Source of the DNA: Mycolicibacterium sp. MU0053
Lineage (GTDB): Bacteria; Actinomycetota; Actinomycetes; Mycobacteriales; Mycobacteriaceae
Length of the DNA: 64,000 nt
Assembly (NCBI RefSeq): GCF_963378095.1
Contig: NZ_OY726397.1
Span: 3,162,001-3,226,000 of the forward strand
Direction of reading: 5' to 3'
Positions 1 to 9,201 of this stretch are shown here, piece by piece (position 1 is the first letter of the stretch; every line of letters starts with the position of its first letter). Below the pieces are notes generated by a model. It did no database searches. It saw only the letters and a program-made list of their open reading frames with translations, and was not told the origin of the DNA. A program made the position numbers and the translations under genes.

Positions 1-37
1 AGCATCGCTGCACATCGAGCGCCATCCCGGGATCGGT

Positions 38-1174
38 ATGCGTCTGCTGGTCGCCCAAACAATGGTTTTGCTGGCCGGCGCGGTGACCACCTGGGTTGTC
101 GCCGCGATCGTCGGGCCGCCGTTGTTTCGTGACCATCTGCGCCAAGCCGGCGTGGCCGCCAACTCCGCCGAGCAACACCACGCCGAGGAGGCCTTTCGAT
201 ACGCGATGGCCGCCGCGGTGGGCGGCGCGTTGGCGGTTTCGGCGTTGGCCGCCTTCGCCGTCAGCTGGTATATCAGTCGGCGGCTGCAGCGCTCCATCAC
301 TGTGGTCGCCTCGGCGGCGACGGCGGTCGCCGACGGCCGCTACGGCGTGCGGGTCGTCTCACCGCACCTGGGTCGAGAATTTGATGCGCTGGCATCGGCG
401 TTTAATCAGATGGCCGAGCGTCTGCAGGACGTGGAAGCTACCCGACGCCAGCTATTTGGCGACCTGGCCCATGAAATCCGCACACCGGTGGCGGTGTTGG
501 AGGCTTATATGGAGGCGTTGGAGGACGGTGTCGAGTCGCTGAATCCGACGAACGTGGCCATGCTGCGCGATCAGACCCGTCGGTTGGTGCGCTTTGCCCA
601 CGATGCCGCCGCGCTAGCTCAAGCCGAGGAAAGCTCGGCGTCGATGTCAATGTCGGAGATCGACCTCCACGACGTGGTCACCACCGCGGTCAGCGCCGCA
701 TCCGAGCAGTACCGCGCCGAACAAGTGTCTCTGTCGGCGCACCTACAACCGAATCTGCCACCTGTGTTGGGCGACTCGCACCGACTCGGACAGGTCCTGG
801 CCAACCTGCTCGACAACGCATTACGCCACACACCCCCCGATGGCCAGGTCGAGGTGCGGGCTCACAGCGAACCCCAAAGCGTGATTGTCCGTGTCACCGA
901 CACCGGGGAAGGAATCTCCGCGCAACATCTTCCCCACGTGTTCGAGCGGTTCTACCGCGCCGAGGCGGCACGCACCCGAGACAAGGGCGGAGCCGGCATC
1001 GGATTGGCCATCGCCAAGGCTCTCATCGAAGCCCACGGCGGAACCATCGCCGCAAGCAGTCAAGGACCAGGCACCGGGGCCACGTTCACCATCGGGCTCC
1101 CCCCAGCCGCCACCCCCGTGCGGCAGCTACCAGCGTCACCCGGCCATGACGAGCTCTCCGCCTTCGGTGGGTGA
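38..1174 (+). CDS. Sensor histidine kinase (5' end uncertain)
   Basis: Membrane sensor kinase of a two-component system. The frame is open to the window edge, so the ATG used may be internal and the partner regulator is probably just outside. Two membrane segments (about residues 5-27 and 58-78) flank a short external loop. HAMP follows (80-132), then HisKA with phospho-acceptor H145 in LAHEIRTP, then an ATPase domain with N box (LANLLDNAL), G1 (DTGEGI), F box (FERFYR) and G2 (GAGIGLAI). All catalytic motifs are intact. It precedes a metal-responsive kmtR-CDF pair, so metal or envelope stress is a plausible signal, but the ligand cannot be read from the sequence. Confidence 0.9.
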   Translation: MRLLVAQTMVLLAGAVTTWVVAAIVGPPLFRDHLRQAGVAANSAEQHHAEEAFRYAMAAAVGGALAVSALAAFAVSWYISRRLQRSITVVASAATAVADGRYGVRVVSPHLGREFDALASAFNQMAERLQDVEATRRQLFGDLAHEIRTPVAVLEAYMEALEDGVESLNPTNVAMLRDQTRRLVRFAHDAAALAQAEESSASMSMSEIDLHDVVTTAVSAASEQYRAEQVSLSAHLQPNLPPVLGDSHRLGQVLANLLDNALRHTPPDGQVEVRAHSEPQSVIVRVTDTGEGISAQHLPHVFERFYRAEAARTRDKGGAGIGLAIAKALIEAHGGTIAASSQGPGTGATFTIGLPPAATPVRQLPASPGHDELSAFGG

Positions 1175-1179
1175 CTCGT

Positions 1180-1229
1180 TCGACTCACGGCCCACCCTGG
1201 TCTATTGTCTGCGTATGAATGCAGATAGT
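1180..1229 (+). promoter_or_regulatory. Leaderless kmtR promoter with overlapping operator
   Basis: A -35-like TCGACT (1180-1185), a 17-bp spacer and a -10 TATTGT (1203-1208) put the predicted transcription start on the A of the kmtR ATG at 1215, so the mRNA would be leaderless. An imperfect inverted repeat, ATTGTCTGC (1204-1212) and GCAGATAGT (1221-1229), spans the -10 and the start codon. That is where an ArsR-family repressor would block initiation, which suggests autoregulation of the kmtR-CDF operon. Confidence 0.5.
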
Positions 1230-1637
1230 GGTGGATGCCGGCGGCGGCTCCCGGACGATCAGATCGCCTTGGTCGTCGAGGTGTTCCGGATGCTGTCCGA
1301 GGCCACCCGTGTCCAACTGCTGTGGGCACTGATCGATCGAGAGATGGCGGTGAATGAGCTGGCTGAGCACGTCAGTAAGCCGGCGCCGTCGGTATCGCAG
1401 CACTTGGCCAAGCTGAGAATGGCCCGGTTGGTCCGTACTCGCCGTGAGGGCACCACCATCTTCTACAGCCTCGAAAACGATCACATCGGGCAACTGGTGA
1501 CCGATGCGGTGTTCAATGCCGAGCACGCCGGCCCCGGCACGCCCGGTCATCACCGTGGCACCGCAGAACTGCGCGAGTTGCACCTCATCGCCGAGTCCCA
1601 CGCCTCGCCACGGCAGCGAGGAGGACGCGACGCATGA
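1215..1637 (+). CDS. kmtR: ArsR-family metal sensor, KmtR-like
   Basis: 140-residue ArsR/SmtB winged-helix repressor. Recognition helix near residues 56-70 (KPAPSVSQHLAKLRMARL) and wing ARLVRTRREGTTIFYSL. H90, E103, H104, H112 and H113 lie in the last helix and tail at positions matching the Ni/Co-binding residues reported for M. tuberculosis KmtR. KmtR releases DNA when it binds Ni(II) or Co(II) and derepresses a cation diffusion facilitator; here such a gene overlaps it by 4 bp. The ATG at 1215 was chosen over upstream in-frame codons because the promoter points to it and family similarity begins there. Confidence 0.85.
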   Translation: MNADSGGCRRRLPDDQIALVVEVFRMLSEATRVQLLWALIDREMAVNELAEHVSKPAPSVSQHLAKLRMARLVRTRREGTTIFYSLENDHIGQLVTDAVFNAEHAGPGTPGHHRGTAELRELHLIAESHASPRQRGGRDA

Positions 1638-2644
1638 CGCACCAGGCGCATCAGGCGCACCAGCACGTTCATAGCGACGGCGGTTCTCATCACGACCATG
1701 TTGGCCGGGGCGGGAGAGCCAAAACCGCGCTGCGGGAAGTCTTCGCTCCGCACACTCACGACGCCGCCGACAGCATCGACGACGCGCTGGAATCCAGCGC
1801 CGCGGGCATTCGCGCGGTGAAGATCAGCCTCGTCGTCCTAGGCGTCACGGCGCTCGCTCAGCTCGTCATCGTGGCCATCTCGGGCTCGGTCGCGCTGCTC
1901 GCCGACACGATCCACAACTTTTCCGACGCGCTGACCGCCATACCGTTGTGGATTGCTTTCGTGCTTGGTCGGCGAGCAGCCACCCGGCGGTATACCTACG
2001 GCTTCGGCCGCGCCGAAGACCTTGCTGGACTATTCGTCATCGCGATGATCGCGTTGTCGGCAGCGATCGCCGCCTACGAATCTGTACGCCGCCTGATTCT
2101 CCCGGTCCCCATCGACCATGTCGGCTGGGTCGCCGCCGCCGGGTTCGTCGGGTTCATCGGCAACGAACTTATCGCGATCTACCGCATCCGCGTCGGCCGC
2201 CGAATCGGCTCAGCCGCCCTCGTCGCCGACGGCCTGCACGCCCGCACAGACGGATTCACCTCGCTGGCCGTGCTTCTCGGCGCCGGCGGTGTCGCGCTGG
2301 GCTTCCCCCTGGCCGACCCGATCATCGGAATCCTCATCACCGTCGCCATCCTCGCCGTTCTATGCACCGCGGCGCGCGACGTGTTCCGCCGACTCCTCGA
2401 CGGTGTGGACCCCGAACTCGTCGACGCCGCCGAAGCCGCGCTTGCCGCCGAACCCGGCGTCACAGAGGTACGCAGCCTCAGAATGCGCTGGATCGGCCAC
2501 CGCCTACACGCCGACGCCGAACTCGACATCGACCCCACCCTCGGCCTTCTCGACGCGCACAAGATCGCCCACAACGCCGAACACACCCTCACCCACGCCG
2601 TTCCCAAACTCTCCACAGCGCTCATCCACGCCTACCCGGCCTGA
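1634..2644 (+). CDS. Cation diffusion facilitator metal exporter
   Basis: 336-residue CDF antiporter exporting divalent metals (Ni, Co or Zn) against protons. The N-terminus is a His-rich cytoplasmic tail (about nine His in the first 25 residues). Six membrane helices follow; the two metal-site helices carry HxxxD motifs, H94-D98 (HNFSD) and H202-D206 (HARTD). A cytoplasmic ferredoxin-like domain ends the protein. It starts inside the kmtR stop (ATGA overlap), so the two are co-transcribed and translationally coupled, consistent with KmtR control as for Rv2025c. Metal preference is inferred from the regulator only. Confidence 0.9.
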   Translation: MTHQAHQAHQHVHSDGGSHHDHVGRGGRAKTALREVFAPHTHDAADSIDDALESSAAGIRAVKISLVVLGVTALAQLVIVAISGSVALLADTIHNFSDALTAIPLWIAFVLGRRAATRRYTYGFGRAEDLAGLFVIAMIALSAAIAAYESVRRLILPVPIDHVGWVAAAGFVGFIGNELIAIYRIRVGRRIGSAALVADGLHARTDGFTSLAVLLGAGGVALGFPLADPIIGILITVAILAVLCTAARDVFRRLLDGVDPELVDAAEAALAAEPGVTEVRSLRMRWIGHRLHADAELDIDPTLGLLDAHKIAHNAEHTLTHAVPKLSTALIHAYPA

Positions 2645-2793
2645 CAAGGCCCCAGACAGCCAAATCCACCGCCCACCGCCCGAAACCGCGCTACACGGCG
2701 TCGAGACAAGTTGAGAACTGTTTTGGAGAGGTTCGCGGCACTCGGATCACACTGGCTACGAGTAACGTTGGCTGGCAGGAAGGGAGAAACGCC

Positions 2794-3606
2794 GTGAGCG
2801 AAGTGGACAGCCGCGATCCCGCCGAGGTCTACGAGCGCTATTTGGGCCGTGCGATCGCCGACCCTTTCACGCGCGTACTCCTCGAGTATGCCGCGCCGAG
2901 GCGCGGCGAAAGAGTTCTCGACCTGGCCTGCGGTACCGGCAGCGTCGCACGCCAAGTAGCACCGACGGTCGGAGCCGAAGGCCACGTGATCGCACTGGAT
3001 ATCAATCCGGGCATGCTCGCCGTCGGGCGTGCCGCTCCCCCGCCGGCAGGTGCCGTCATTGAATGGCGAGAAGGTGACGCAGCGAGCCATGATCTGCCGG
3101 GTCGAACCGTCGACCTGGTGCTATGCCAGCAGGGACTTCAATTCTTTGCAGACCGCATTGCAGCACTGCATGAAACCCGCCGCGTATTGGTCCGCACCGG
3201 CATGGCGGCGTTCAGCGTTTGGCAGCCTCTCGATGCACATCCGATCTACAAAGCACTGTTCGAAGCCACCGCCCGCCATCTTGGTGCGGCAACCTCTGAT
3301 CTGGCCGTGGCCTTCTCATTAGGTAAGGCAGACGAGCTGCAGTCGCTTTTTGCGGACGCGGGCTTTGAACAGGCTGCGATCCATCCACGATCCCTCGTCG
3401 TGCGATTCGCCTCGCCTGAGCATTTCGTGTCGCTCACCGTCGCCGGCGCGGCGACCTCAGTGCCTGCGTTTATCCAGATGAGTGCCGAAACCCGGACCGA
3501 GCTGATCGCAGCTGTTGCGGGCGAGCTTGCACCGGTGATCGAAGGTCATGTCGTGGACGGTGAGTTGATGTTCCAGATGTCCACGCACGTCGTTGTGGCG
3601 TCTTAA
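2794..3606 (+). CDS. Class I SAM-dependent methyltransferase
   Basis: 270-residue Rossmann-fold methyltransferase of the UbiE/Methyltransf_11 type. Motif I is VLDLACGTGSVA (about residues 42-53); the acidic strand-2 residue is in IALDINPGML; motif III-like LVLCQQGLQFF and the following strand are present. The GTG at 2794 is chosen because GGAAGGGAG lies 9 bp upstream and the domain begins soon after; the same frame runs far upstream without sense. The substrate is unknown. The gene stands alone between the CDF operon and the copper module. Confidence 0.8.
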   Translation: MSEVDSRDPAEVYERYLGRAIADPFTRVLLEYAAPRRGERVLDLACGTGSVARQVAPTVGAEGHVIALDINPGMLAVGRAAPPPAGAVIEWREGDAASHDLPGRTVDLVLCQQGLQFFADRIAALHETRRVLVRTGMAAFSVWQPLDAHPIYKALFEATARHLGAATSDLAVAFSLGKADELQSLFADAGFEQAAIHPRSLVVRFASPEHFVSLTVAGAATSVPAFIQMSAETRTELIAAVAGELAPVIEGHVVDGELMFQMSTHVVVAS

Positions 3607-3985
3607 CCGTTGTGCTGCATGGGCGTCGCGGAGCGACATACCGAATGGTGAGCCACCGCCTCGGCCGCCCCAGCGCATGGCCCATCAAGGGAACTCACCG
3701 TGCGCGTCGCCCTGCTTGCAGCAGATCCTCTGCGCCCCAAGAGGTTATGCGCGACAACTTGGTGCAACGAGCCAAGTAGCGGATGGCCAACACCACGACC
3801 GAAATTCACGCCGCCCGGATCAACACCATCGCGATGATCGTGAGATCACCCCTTCGCCTATTTCTTGTTTAACATCAGCATGCCTGTCTACTGACTCAAG
3901 CCGTACGCCCAATGGTCCTGGCCTCAACTCGATATGGCCGGCGTCACTGGACGCATGAAGATTCGATGAAGAATCGCGTGCACCC

Positions 3986-4012
3986 TTCTTGTATACCCCA
4001 TAGGGGTATATG
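3986..4012 (+). promoter_or_regulatory. Copper-type operator/promoter (CsoR-family box)
   Basis: TATACCCC (3992-3999), ATA, GGGGTATA (4003-4010) is a perfect 8+3+8 inverted repeat. TTCTTG (3986-3991) and TATATG (4007-4012) could be the -35 and -10, putting the palindrome in the spacer. The TA-flanked C-tract/G-tract pattern is typical of CsoR/RicR copper operators, and the next genes are a copper chaperone and ATPase. The rest of the 3607-4097 gap shows no gene or repeat that I can support. Confidence 0.7.
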
Positions 4013-4097
4013 GTGGCGGTTGACGACGGCGCTGCTTTGCTCGGCGCTCGGGCGTAACAACATCGCCGCATCGCCATCATGAGAAAGGGAGCTCGGG

Positions 4098-4310
4098 ATG
4101 ACTACGACGGAATACCGCGTTACGGGGATGACTTGCGGGCACTGCGAGTCGTCGGTTCGAGACGCAGTCCGCGATCTTGACGGTGTTAAGCGGGCAGAGG
4201 TGAGTGCTGCGACGGGAAAGTTGGTGGTGACAAGCGACGAGCCCGCCGCCGATGCCGCGGTGTTGGCAGCGGTCGTCGAGGCCGGATACACCGCTGTGCG
4301 GGTTGGCTGA
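4098..4310 (+). CDS. copZ: CopZ-like heavy-metal-associated chaperone
   Basis: 70-residue single HMA domain (ferredoxin-like beta-alpha-beta-beta-alpha-beta) with the metal loop GMTCGHC, C13 and C16 binding Cu(I). Cytoplasmic; expected to hand copper to the ATPase encoded 77 bp downstream. Its start has a good ribosome site (AGAAAGGGAG). It is the first gene behind the CsoR-type palindrome. Full length for the family, nothing missing. Confidence 0.9.
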   Translation: MTTTEYRVTGMTCGHCESSVRDAVRDLDGVKRAEVSAATGKLVVTSDEPAADAAVLAAVVEAGYTAVRVG

Positions 4311-4387
4311 CCACCCTGACCCAGCGTGTTGCCGCGGCAGCGGCCATGAGTCCGCGGATGCGTCCCCCGCCTGAGAGGAAGTCCTGA

Positions 4388-6703
4388 ATGTCAACATCAT
4401 CGGTGCAACCCACGCCCGCCGGTGCCCACGTCGAACTCGATATCAGGGGCATGACATGCGCCTCCTGCGCTGCGCGCATCGAGCGCAATCTCAACAAACT
4501 CGACGGTGTCACCGCCACCGTGAACTACGCCACCGAAAAGGCCCACATCACCGTGCGGTCGGGAACCGACCCTCAGACATTGATCACCGAGGTCGACAAG
4601 ACCGGCTACACTGCGACGTTGCGGCGCGGCGAGGATCACGGCGCCGGCTCCGGCGTTGAGAATGCCGACGGCGCGGAACTGAGCGCGCTGCGTCGTCGCC
4701 TGATCGGTGCCATCGTGCTATCGGTTCCAGTCATCGCCATGGCGATGGTCCCTGTCCTGCAGTTCACCTACTGGCAGTGGGTTTCTCTGGCGTTGGCCAC
4801 CCCGGTGGTCGCGTGGGCAGGCTGGCCGTTCCACAAGGCCGCGCTGACGAACCTGCGTCGCGGTACGGCCACCATGGACACCCTCATCTCACTGGGCACG
4901 ACGGCCGCACTGCTGTGGTCGCTGTATGCGTTGTTCTTCGGCACCGCCGGCATGCCGGGCATGACCCATGAATTCACGCTGACCGTCGCTCCCAGCGATG
5001 GTGCGGCCAACATCTACCTCGAGGTCGCGGCGGGCGTGACGATGTTCGTGCTGCTTGGCCGATACTTCGAGAAACGCTCCAAGCGCCGGGCGGGGGCGGC
5101 ACTGCGGGCGTTGCTGCAACTGGGCGCCAAGGACGTGGCGGTCATGCGCGACGGTGTCGAGACCCGCATACCGATCGACCGGCTCGCTCCCGGCGACGAG
5201 TTCGTCGTGCGGCCAGGCGAAAAGATCGCTACCGACGGAGTCGTCGTATCGGGTAGCTCAGCCGTCGACGCCTCCATGCTCACCGGGGAATCGGTGCCGG
5301 TGGAGGTCGCCGCGGGCGACGCTGTCACCGGGGCCACCGTCAACGCCGGCGGCCGAATCATTGTGCGGGCCACCCGTGTCGGCTCAGACACCCAGCTGGC
5401 GCAGATGGCCAAGCTGGTGGAAAACGCCCAGTCCGGTAAGGCGCAGGTGCAGCGTCTGGCCGACCGGGTGTCGGCCGTCTTCGTTCCGATCGTGATCGCC
5501 GTGTCGCTGGTTACACTCGGCGCGTGGCTTGTCGCTGGCTTTCCCGCCAGCGCAGGGTTCACCGCGGCGGTCGCCGTGCTGATCATTGCCTGCCCGTGCG
5601 CGCTGGGTCTGGCCACCCCGACCGCACTGCTGGTCGGCACCGGGCGCGGGGCACAACTCGGCATCCTCATCAAAGGCCCCGAAGTGCTCGAGTCCACTCG
5701 CCGCATCGACACGGTGGTGCTGGACAAGACCGGCACGGTCACCACCGGCAAGATGGCGCTGAGCGATGTGATTCCCGCCGCCAGTACCGACCGCGCCGAC
5801 CTGCTTAGGTTCGCCGGAGCGCTGGAGGATGCCTCAGAGCATCCCATTGCCAAGGCAATCTCCAGCGGTGCGGCCGCGGAGCTTGGGACGTTGCCCCCAG
5901 TGCAGGATTTCGCCAACGTGGAAGGCAAGGGCGTCCGAGGCATCGTCGACGGCCACGCCGTTGTGGTCGGGCGTGAATCACTGCTCGCCGACTGGTCTTT
6001 GCCGCTGCCCCCTGAGCTTGCCGAGGCCAAAACCGACGCCGAGAGGCAAGGGAAGACGGTGGTCTCCGTCGCATGGGACGGTCAGCCCCGGGGTCTGCTG
6101 GCCATCGCCGACCAAGTCAAACCCACCAGCGCGCAAGCGGTCGCCGACCTCATCGCTCTGGGCCTGACACCGGTGCTGCTGACTGGAGACAACGCCATCG
6201 TGGCCCACCAGATCGGTGCCGAGGTCGGCATCGACCAGATCATCGCGGAGGTGATGCCACAGGAAAAAGTTGAGGTTGTCGCCCGACTGCAGACCGAAGG
6301 CAAAGTGGTCGCAATGGTCGGCGACGGCGTCAACGACGCCGCGGCCCTGGCGCAGGCCGACCTCGGGTTGGCGATGGGCACCGGCACCGACGTCGCCATC
6401 GAAGCAGCCGACATCACGTTGGTACGCGGCGATCTGCGCAGTGCCGCAGACGCGATTCGCCTGTCCCGCAGCACGCTGCGCGCCATCCAAACCAACCTGT
6501 TCTGGGCGTTCGCCTACAACGTCGCGGCCATACCGCTGGCGGCACTGGGCCTACTCAACCCCATGCTGGCCGGGGCAGCGATGGCATTTTCCAGCGTGTT
6601 CGTCGTCGGAAACAGCCTGCGTCTTCGGTCGTTCAACAGCCAAGCCGCTAAGGGGCCCGCGCTCATTGCGGCAAGTGCGCGAGCCGCAGCGAATGGTCGA
6701 TGA
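4388..6703 (+). CDS. Copper-exporting P1B-type ATPase (CopA/CtpV-like)
   Basis: 771-residue P1B-1 ATPase exporting Cu(I). One N-terminal HMA domain with C24-x-x-C27 (GMTCASC). The core has TGES (T299) in the actuator domain, the membrane CPC motif (C402-P-C404), the phosphorylation motif DKTGT (D446), the SEHP motif of the nucleotide domain and GDGVND (about 645). The length is normal for one HMA domain. It lies in the copZ operon under the copper-type operator. Among mycobacterial paralogs CtpV is also copper-linked, but I cannot assign orthology by eye. Confidence 0.92.
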   Translation: MSTSSVQPTPAGAHVELDIRGMTCASCAARIERNLNKLDGVTATVNYATEKAHITVRSGTDPQTLITEVDKTGYTATLRRGEDHGAGSGVENADGAELSALRRRLIGAIVLSVPVIAMAMVPVLQFTYWQWVSLALATPVVAWAGWPFHKAALTNLRRGTATMDTLISLGTTAALLWSLYALFFGTAGMPGMTHEFTLTVAPSDGAANIYLEVAAGVTMFVLLGRYFEKRSKRRAGAALRALLQLGAKDVAVMRDGVETRIPIDRLAPGDEFVVRPGEKIATDGVVVSGSSAVDASMLTGESVPVEVAAGDAVTGATVNAGGRIIVRATRVGSDTQLAQMAKLVENAQSGKAQVQRLADRVSAVFVPIVIAVSLVTLGAWLVAGFPASAGFTAAVAVLIIACPCALGLATPTALLVGTGRGAQLGILIKGPEVLESTRRIDTVVLDKTGTVTTGKMALSDVIPAASTDRADLLRFAGALEDASEHPIAKAISSGAAAELGTLPPVQDFANVEGKGVRGIVDGHAVVVGRESLLADWSLPLPPELAEAKTDAERQGKTVVSVAWDGQPRGLLAIADQVKPTSAQAVADLIALGLTPVLLTGDNAIVAHQIGAEVGIDQIIAEVMPQEKVEVVARLQTEGKVVAMVGDGVNDAAALAQADLGLAMGTGTDVAIEAADITLVRGDLRSAADAIRLSRSTLRAIQTNLFWAFAYNVAAIPLAALGLLNPMLAGAAMAFSSVFVVGNSLRLRSFNSQAAKGPALIAASARAAANGR

Positions 6704-6818
6704 CCACCTCAAGGGTTGCGTCGTCGAGGCAAAAGCGCAGGTCGGCAACGCAGGTGCCGAGATCAGCCATGTCACTGATGCGTTCGCCAGGTCGGTGCGC
6801 TCCTGGAAGTTAGCAGGA

Positions 6819-7226
6819 TCAGCCCAGCGATGTAAGCAGCTGCTGGCACGCCTGCTCGCAACGTCGGCACACTTCGGTGCAAATTCGGCAGTGTTCGTGG
6901 CGCTCGGCGTGCCTGCCGCATTCATCCCCGCAGGAGCGGCACGCCGTGGCGCAGGCCGCCAGCACCGAACGCGTGCCATTGGCGTCGTAGCCGGTGTGGC
7001 GCGAAAGCACGCGACCCGTGGTGTCGCACACATCGGCACAGTCGAGATTGGTGCGAACACAGTCGGTTAGCTCTTGGACCGACTGTTCTCCTAGACAGGC
7101 GTCGGCGCACGCCGTACACGATTGCGCGCACTCCACGCATGCCTCAACACACGCCGTCCACGCGGCTGTATCGACGCTCCCTAGATTCTGTGGGTAGCTC
7201 TCCAGTATGTTGCCTGCGACACTCAT
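6819..7226 (-). CDS. Four-helix-bundle Cys-rich copper protein (DUF326)
   Basis: 135-residue soluble protein of the DUF326 family, related to YhjQ and the Csp copper-storage proteins, in which Cys residues line the core of a four-helix bundle and bind many Cu(I) ions. Here CxxxC and CxxC pairs recur along each helix (C26, C30, C33, C37, C40, C44 and later CRSCGDEC and CxxCEQAC), with His near the third helix. The ATG at 7226 was chosen over an in-frame start 44 codons upstream because AGAGGGACGG precedes it and the family begins there. It is convergent with the copper ATPase gene. No signal peptide, so probably cytosolic. Confidence 0.85.
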   Translation of the reverse strand: MSVAGNILESYPQNLGSVDTAAWTACVEACVECAQSCTACADACLGEQSVQELTDCVRTNLDCADVCDTTGRVLSRHTGYDANGTRSVLAACATACRSCGDECGRHAERHEHCRICTEVCRRCEQACQQLLTSLG

Positions 7227-7251
7227 GTCCGTCCCTCTTTTCGCTGTCGTT

Positions 7252-7529
7252 GTTATATGCGGCCGCGTGGGTCCTACCACGCCGCGCGGGTACCCCCGGC
7301 TGAGTACACCCGAACGGCACGGTCCGGCCGACGGACAATCGCCGAATACCTCGACCATCTACGGGTGAACCCCGTAGGATCGGATCTTCGCCGACAGGCG
7401 CGGCGCCGCAGCCGGGCCGGACTGGTTCGGCTGATGCATGATTGAGTGGTTCAACTTCTGGCTGCCGCCGCATCGTGGCTTGTGCGGGTACAAGGACGAG
7501 GCGCTCCATACTTACGTAGCAGAGCAGTA
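7252..7529 (-). promoter_or_regulatory. Promoter region of the DUF326 gene with a TACGTA repeat
   Basis: On the minus strand TATAAC (7257-7252) is a good -10 for the DUF326 gene. Upstream lies GGGTACCC within a G/C-tract (about 7284-7292), which could be a weak copper box. Further up, TACTGC (7529-7524) and TACGTA (7518-7513) form the 11-bp-phased repeat found before many genes to the right. Which gene it serves, this one or the small + gene at 7613, is unclear. The rest of the 7227-7612 gap is unexplained. Confidence 0.4.
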
Positions 7530-7612
7530 CGCTGTGAACCGGGCATCGGGAGGTCGCCTCGCCGCGGTGCCGAGTGGCGAGGATGCCGGCCACTATCACC
7601 AAGGGAGACGTC

Positions 7613-7774
7613 ATGACTGCTCAACTGAAATCGTTTTCGGCTTCGCGAACTGTCAAGCGGCTCATGGCCAACCCGACGTTCAGAGCAGTTGCCCGGTGTG
7701 CGGTGATGTGCGCCTTCCGCGCGGCTTACCAGGGCGGCCAGCGTGTTAGCCATGGATGTGATGCCGAGCCGTGA
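7613..7774 (+). CDS. Small basic protein of unknown function
   Basis: 53-residue frame with a strong ribosome site (AAGGGAGACGTC) ending right at the ATG. The product is basic in its N-terminal half, with an Ala/Arg/Cys-rich middle (RAVARCAVMCAFRAAY) that could form an amphipathic helix. No family recognised. It is preceded by a TACGTA element about 90 bp upstream. Support is the ribosome site and clean frame only; it could be a remnant. Confidence 0.4.
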   Translation: MTAQLKSFSASRTVKRLMANPTFRAVARCAVMCAFRAAYQGGQRVSHGCDAEP

Positions 7775-7917
7775 TAGCCACGACGGCAGCACAGACCCAC
7801 GGCACGGCTCATCTCGAGGGCGCATGCCCAATTTCCGAAAGATGCGGCAAACATGCTGTCGGCAGCCGGCTACAACATCGCCACTGTGCCGTTGCCCGCC
7901 GGTGCGCCGACCTTTCG

Positions 7918-8361
7918 TCAGGTACCGACGAGGGTTCTGCCGCTGTCCTGCCAGGCATTCATCCCGCCGCGCAGTTCCACCAAGTCGGTGTATCCGAGTG
8001 CGGTGAGATCTTCTGCCGCTTGTGCGCTCATTGGTCCGGTAAGGCAATAGATGGCCAGAGGGGTGCCGCGAGCGGCCGGCAGCGCCGTGGCCTGCTCGTC
8101 GATCTGGTCGAACGGGATCGATAGGTCCGTGCCTGGGATGTCGCCTTCGTAGGGCACATGCACGTTGATGGTTACGCGGTCAGGTTCGGTGATCGCAGCT
8201 GCGAACTCGTCGGGTCCGACGAGCCGGTGAGACTCGACAGCGAGGGCGCTCGTGCTCGACGCCACGACCTCCGGTCGCTCTTCGCCTATGCCGCATCCGG
8301 TGAAAACGCCCACAGCGACACTAACCATCGCCGCGGTCAACACTGGTGCCCACCTAGTCAT
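7918..8361 (-). CDS. Rhodanese-domain lipoprotein
   Basis: 147-residue exported rhodanese. The N-terminal signal ends in a lipobox-like FTGC (Cys near residue 23). The rhodanese domain carries the loop CLTGPMS, whose Cys is the sulfur acceptor, and the typical end LRGGMNAW. It should move sulfane sulfur or act on thiols at the outer face of the membrane. Its ATG overlaps the stop of the upstream thioredoxin-like gene by 4 bp, so the two form one operon. Confidence 0.8.
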   Translation of the reverse strand: MTRWAPVLTAAMVSVAVGVFTGCGIGEERPEVVASSTSALAVESHRLVGPDEFAAAITEPDRVTINVHVPYEGDIPGTDLSIPFDQIDEQATALPAARGTPLAIYCLTGPMSAQAAEDLTALGYTDLVELRGGMNAWQDSGRTLVGT

Positions 8362-8864
8362 ACGTCAAGGCCCCACGGGGTGTCGGTTTCACTGGCCCTT
8401 TCCTCGCGCGCTGTCCGACGCGCTCCAGTCGGGTGTTGGCCCGGGGCGATGGCGGCCCGCACCGCGTCCATATCCACCAGCTTCACCTGGCGAATCAGTT
8501 CTTCCAGAACCACGCCCGACAGCGCACCCGCTTCCCGCAGGACCAACACTCCATCACGAAACACCAGCATCGTCGGCATGGTTTGCACTTCGGCGATCTC
8601 CACGAGCCGCTCCTGAGCATCCACCTCGACTGTCGCATGCACCACTTCGGGATGCAACCGCGCCGAAGCGGCGTAGACCGGCGCGAATTCCGCGGATGTA
8701 GCACTGCGTGGTGAATCGAAATCGACCAACACAATTGAGTTGACTGCGATCACCGCCTCGATGGTGTCGATGCTTAGTTCCACGACAGAGGTAGCAGGGC
8801 CCTTTCCCCGTCGGACGCGGTGCAATGCCTTCACATATCCGACCCTCCAGCTCAGTCTGGCCAT
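8358..8864 (-). CDS. Thioredoxin-fold protein lacking the CxxC motif
   Basis: 168-residue protein with a thioredoxin fold: strand LVDFDSPRSATS, helix, second strand HATVEVDAQ, cis-Pro loop TMPTMLVF and ending strand. At the place of WCGPC it has SPRSA, and no cysteine is present anywhere in the domain, so it cannot perform dithiol exchange. It has no signal peptide and about 45 extra N-terminal residues. The ATG at 8864 was chosen for its AGGAGGACGAT ribosome site. Operon with the rhodanese; the pair may form a binding or persulfide-handling unit (inference). Confidence 0.7.
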   Translation of the reverse strand: MARLSWRVGYVKALHRVRRGKGPATSVVELSIDTIEAVIAVNSIVLVDFDSPRSATSAEFAPVYAASARLHPEVVHATVEVDAQERLVEIAEVQTMPTMLVFRDGVLVLREAGALSGVVLEELIRQVKLVDMDAVRAAIAPGQHPTGARRTAREERASETDTPWGLDV

Positions 8865-9176
8865 ATCGTCCTCCTGGTGGCAGATGTTGCGGCACCTCAG
8901 CATTCGCGCCCGAGCACCGTCGATGTCCGAGCGTAACGGTCGGCCCTATCCGAGGTGTCGATGACACCACCTGGTCTCCAGAGCTCACATTGCGCACACA
9001 CCCATCGGCCTTCGGCAACAACAACCCGGCGCGCCGCGAACACAATGACAGGACAGTGTGCCCGCATTGGCCGGCCACTGGCACCAGGGGAAGACCTTCA
9101 TCACATCTTGTTCGTCCTACAGCACTTTAACAGGATGCAGTCGACCGACTGAGCACTTCACCGGGGGCTCCGTACG

Positions 9177-9201
9177 TACAGTGTGCTTACGTAGATAGGA
9201 T
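9177..9201 (+). promoter_or_regulatory. TAC-N8-TACGTA promoter element, DUF305 gene
   Basis: TACAGT (9177-9182) and TACGTA (9188-9193) are in phase at 11 bp; a third TACGTA sits at 9173. The second half-site runs into TAGATA and TAGGAT, usable -10 boxes. No -35 hexamer is seen at the right distance, suggesting an activator. The remaining 8865-9334 gap also holds the divergent start of the thioredoxin-rhodanese operon, for which I find no clear promoter. Confidence 0.55.

Noticed and set aside
6663..6770. 35-residue minus frame (MADLGTCVADLRF...) at the end of the copper ATPase gene
   Set aside because: Overlaps the well-supported ATPase end and has no ribosome site or conserved pattern.
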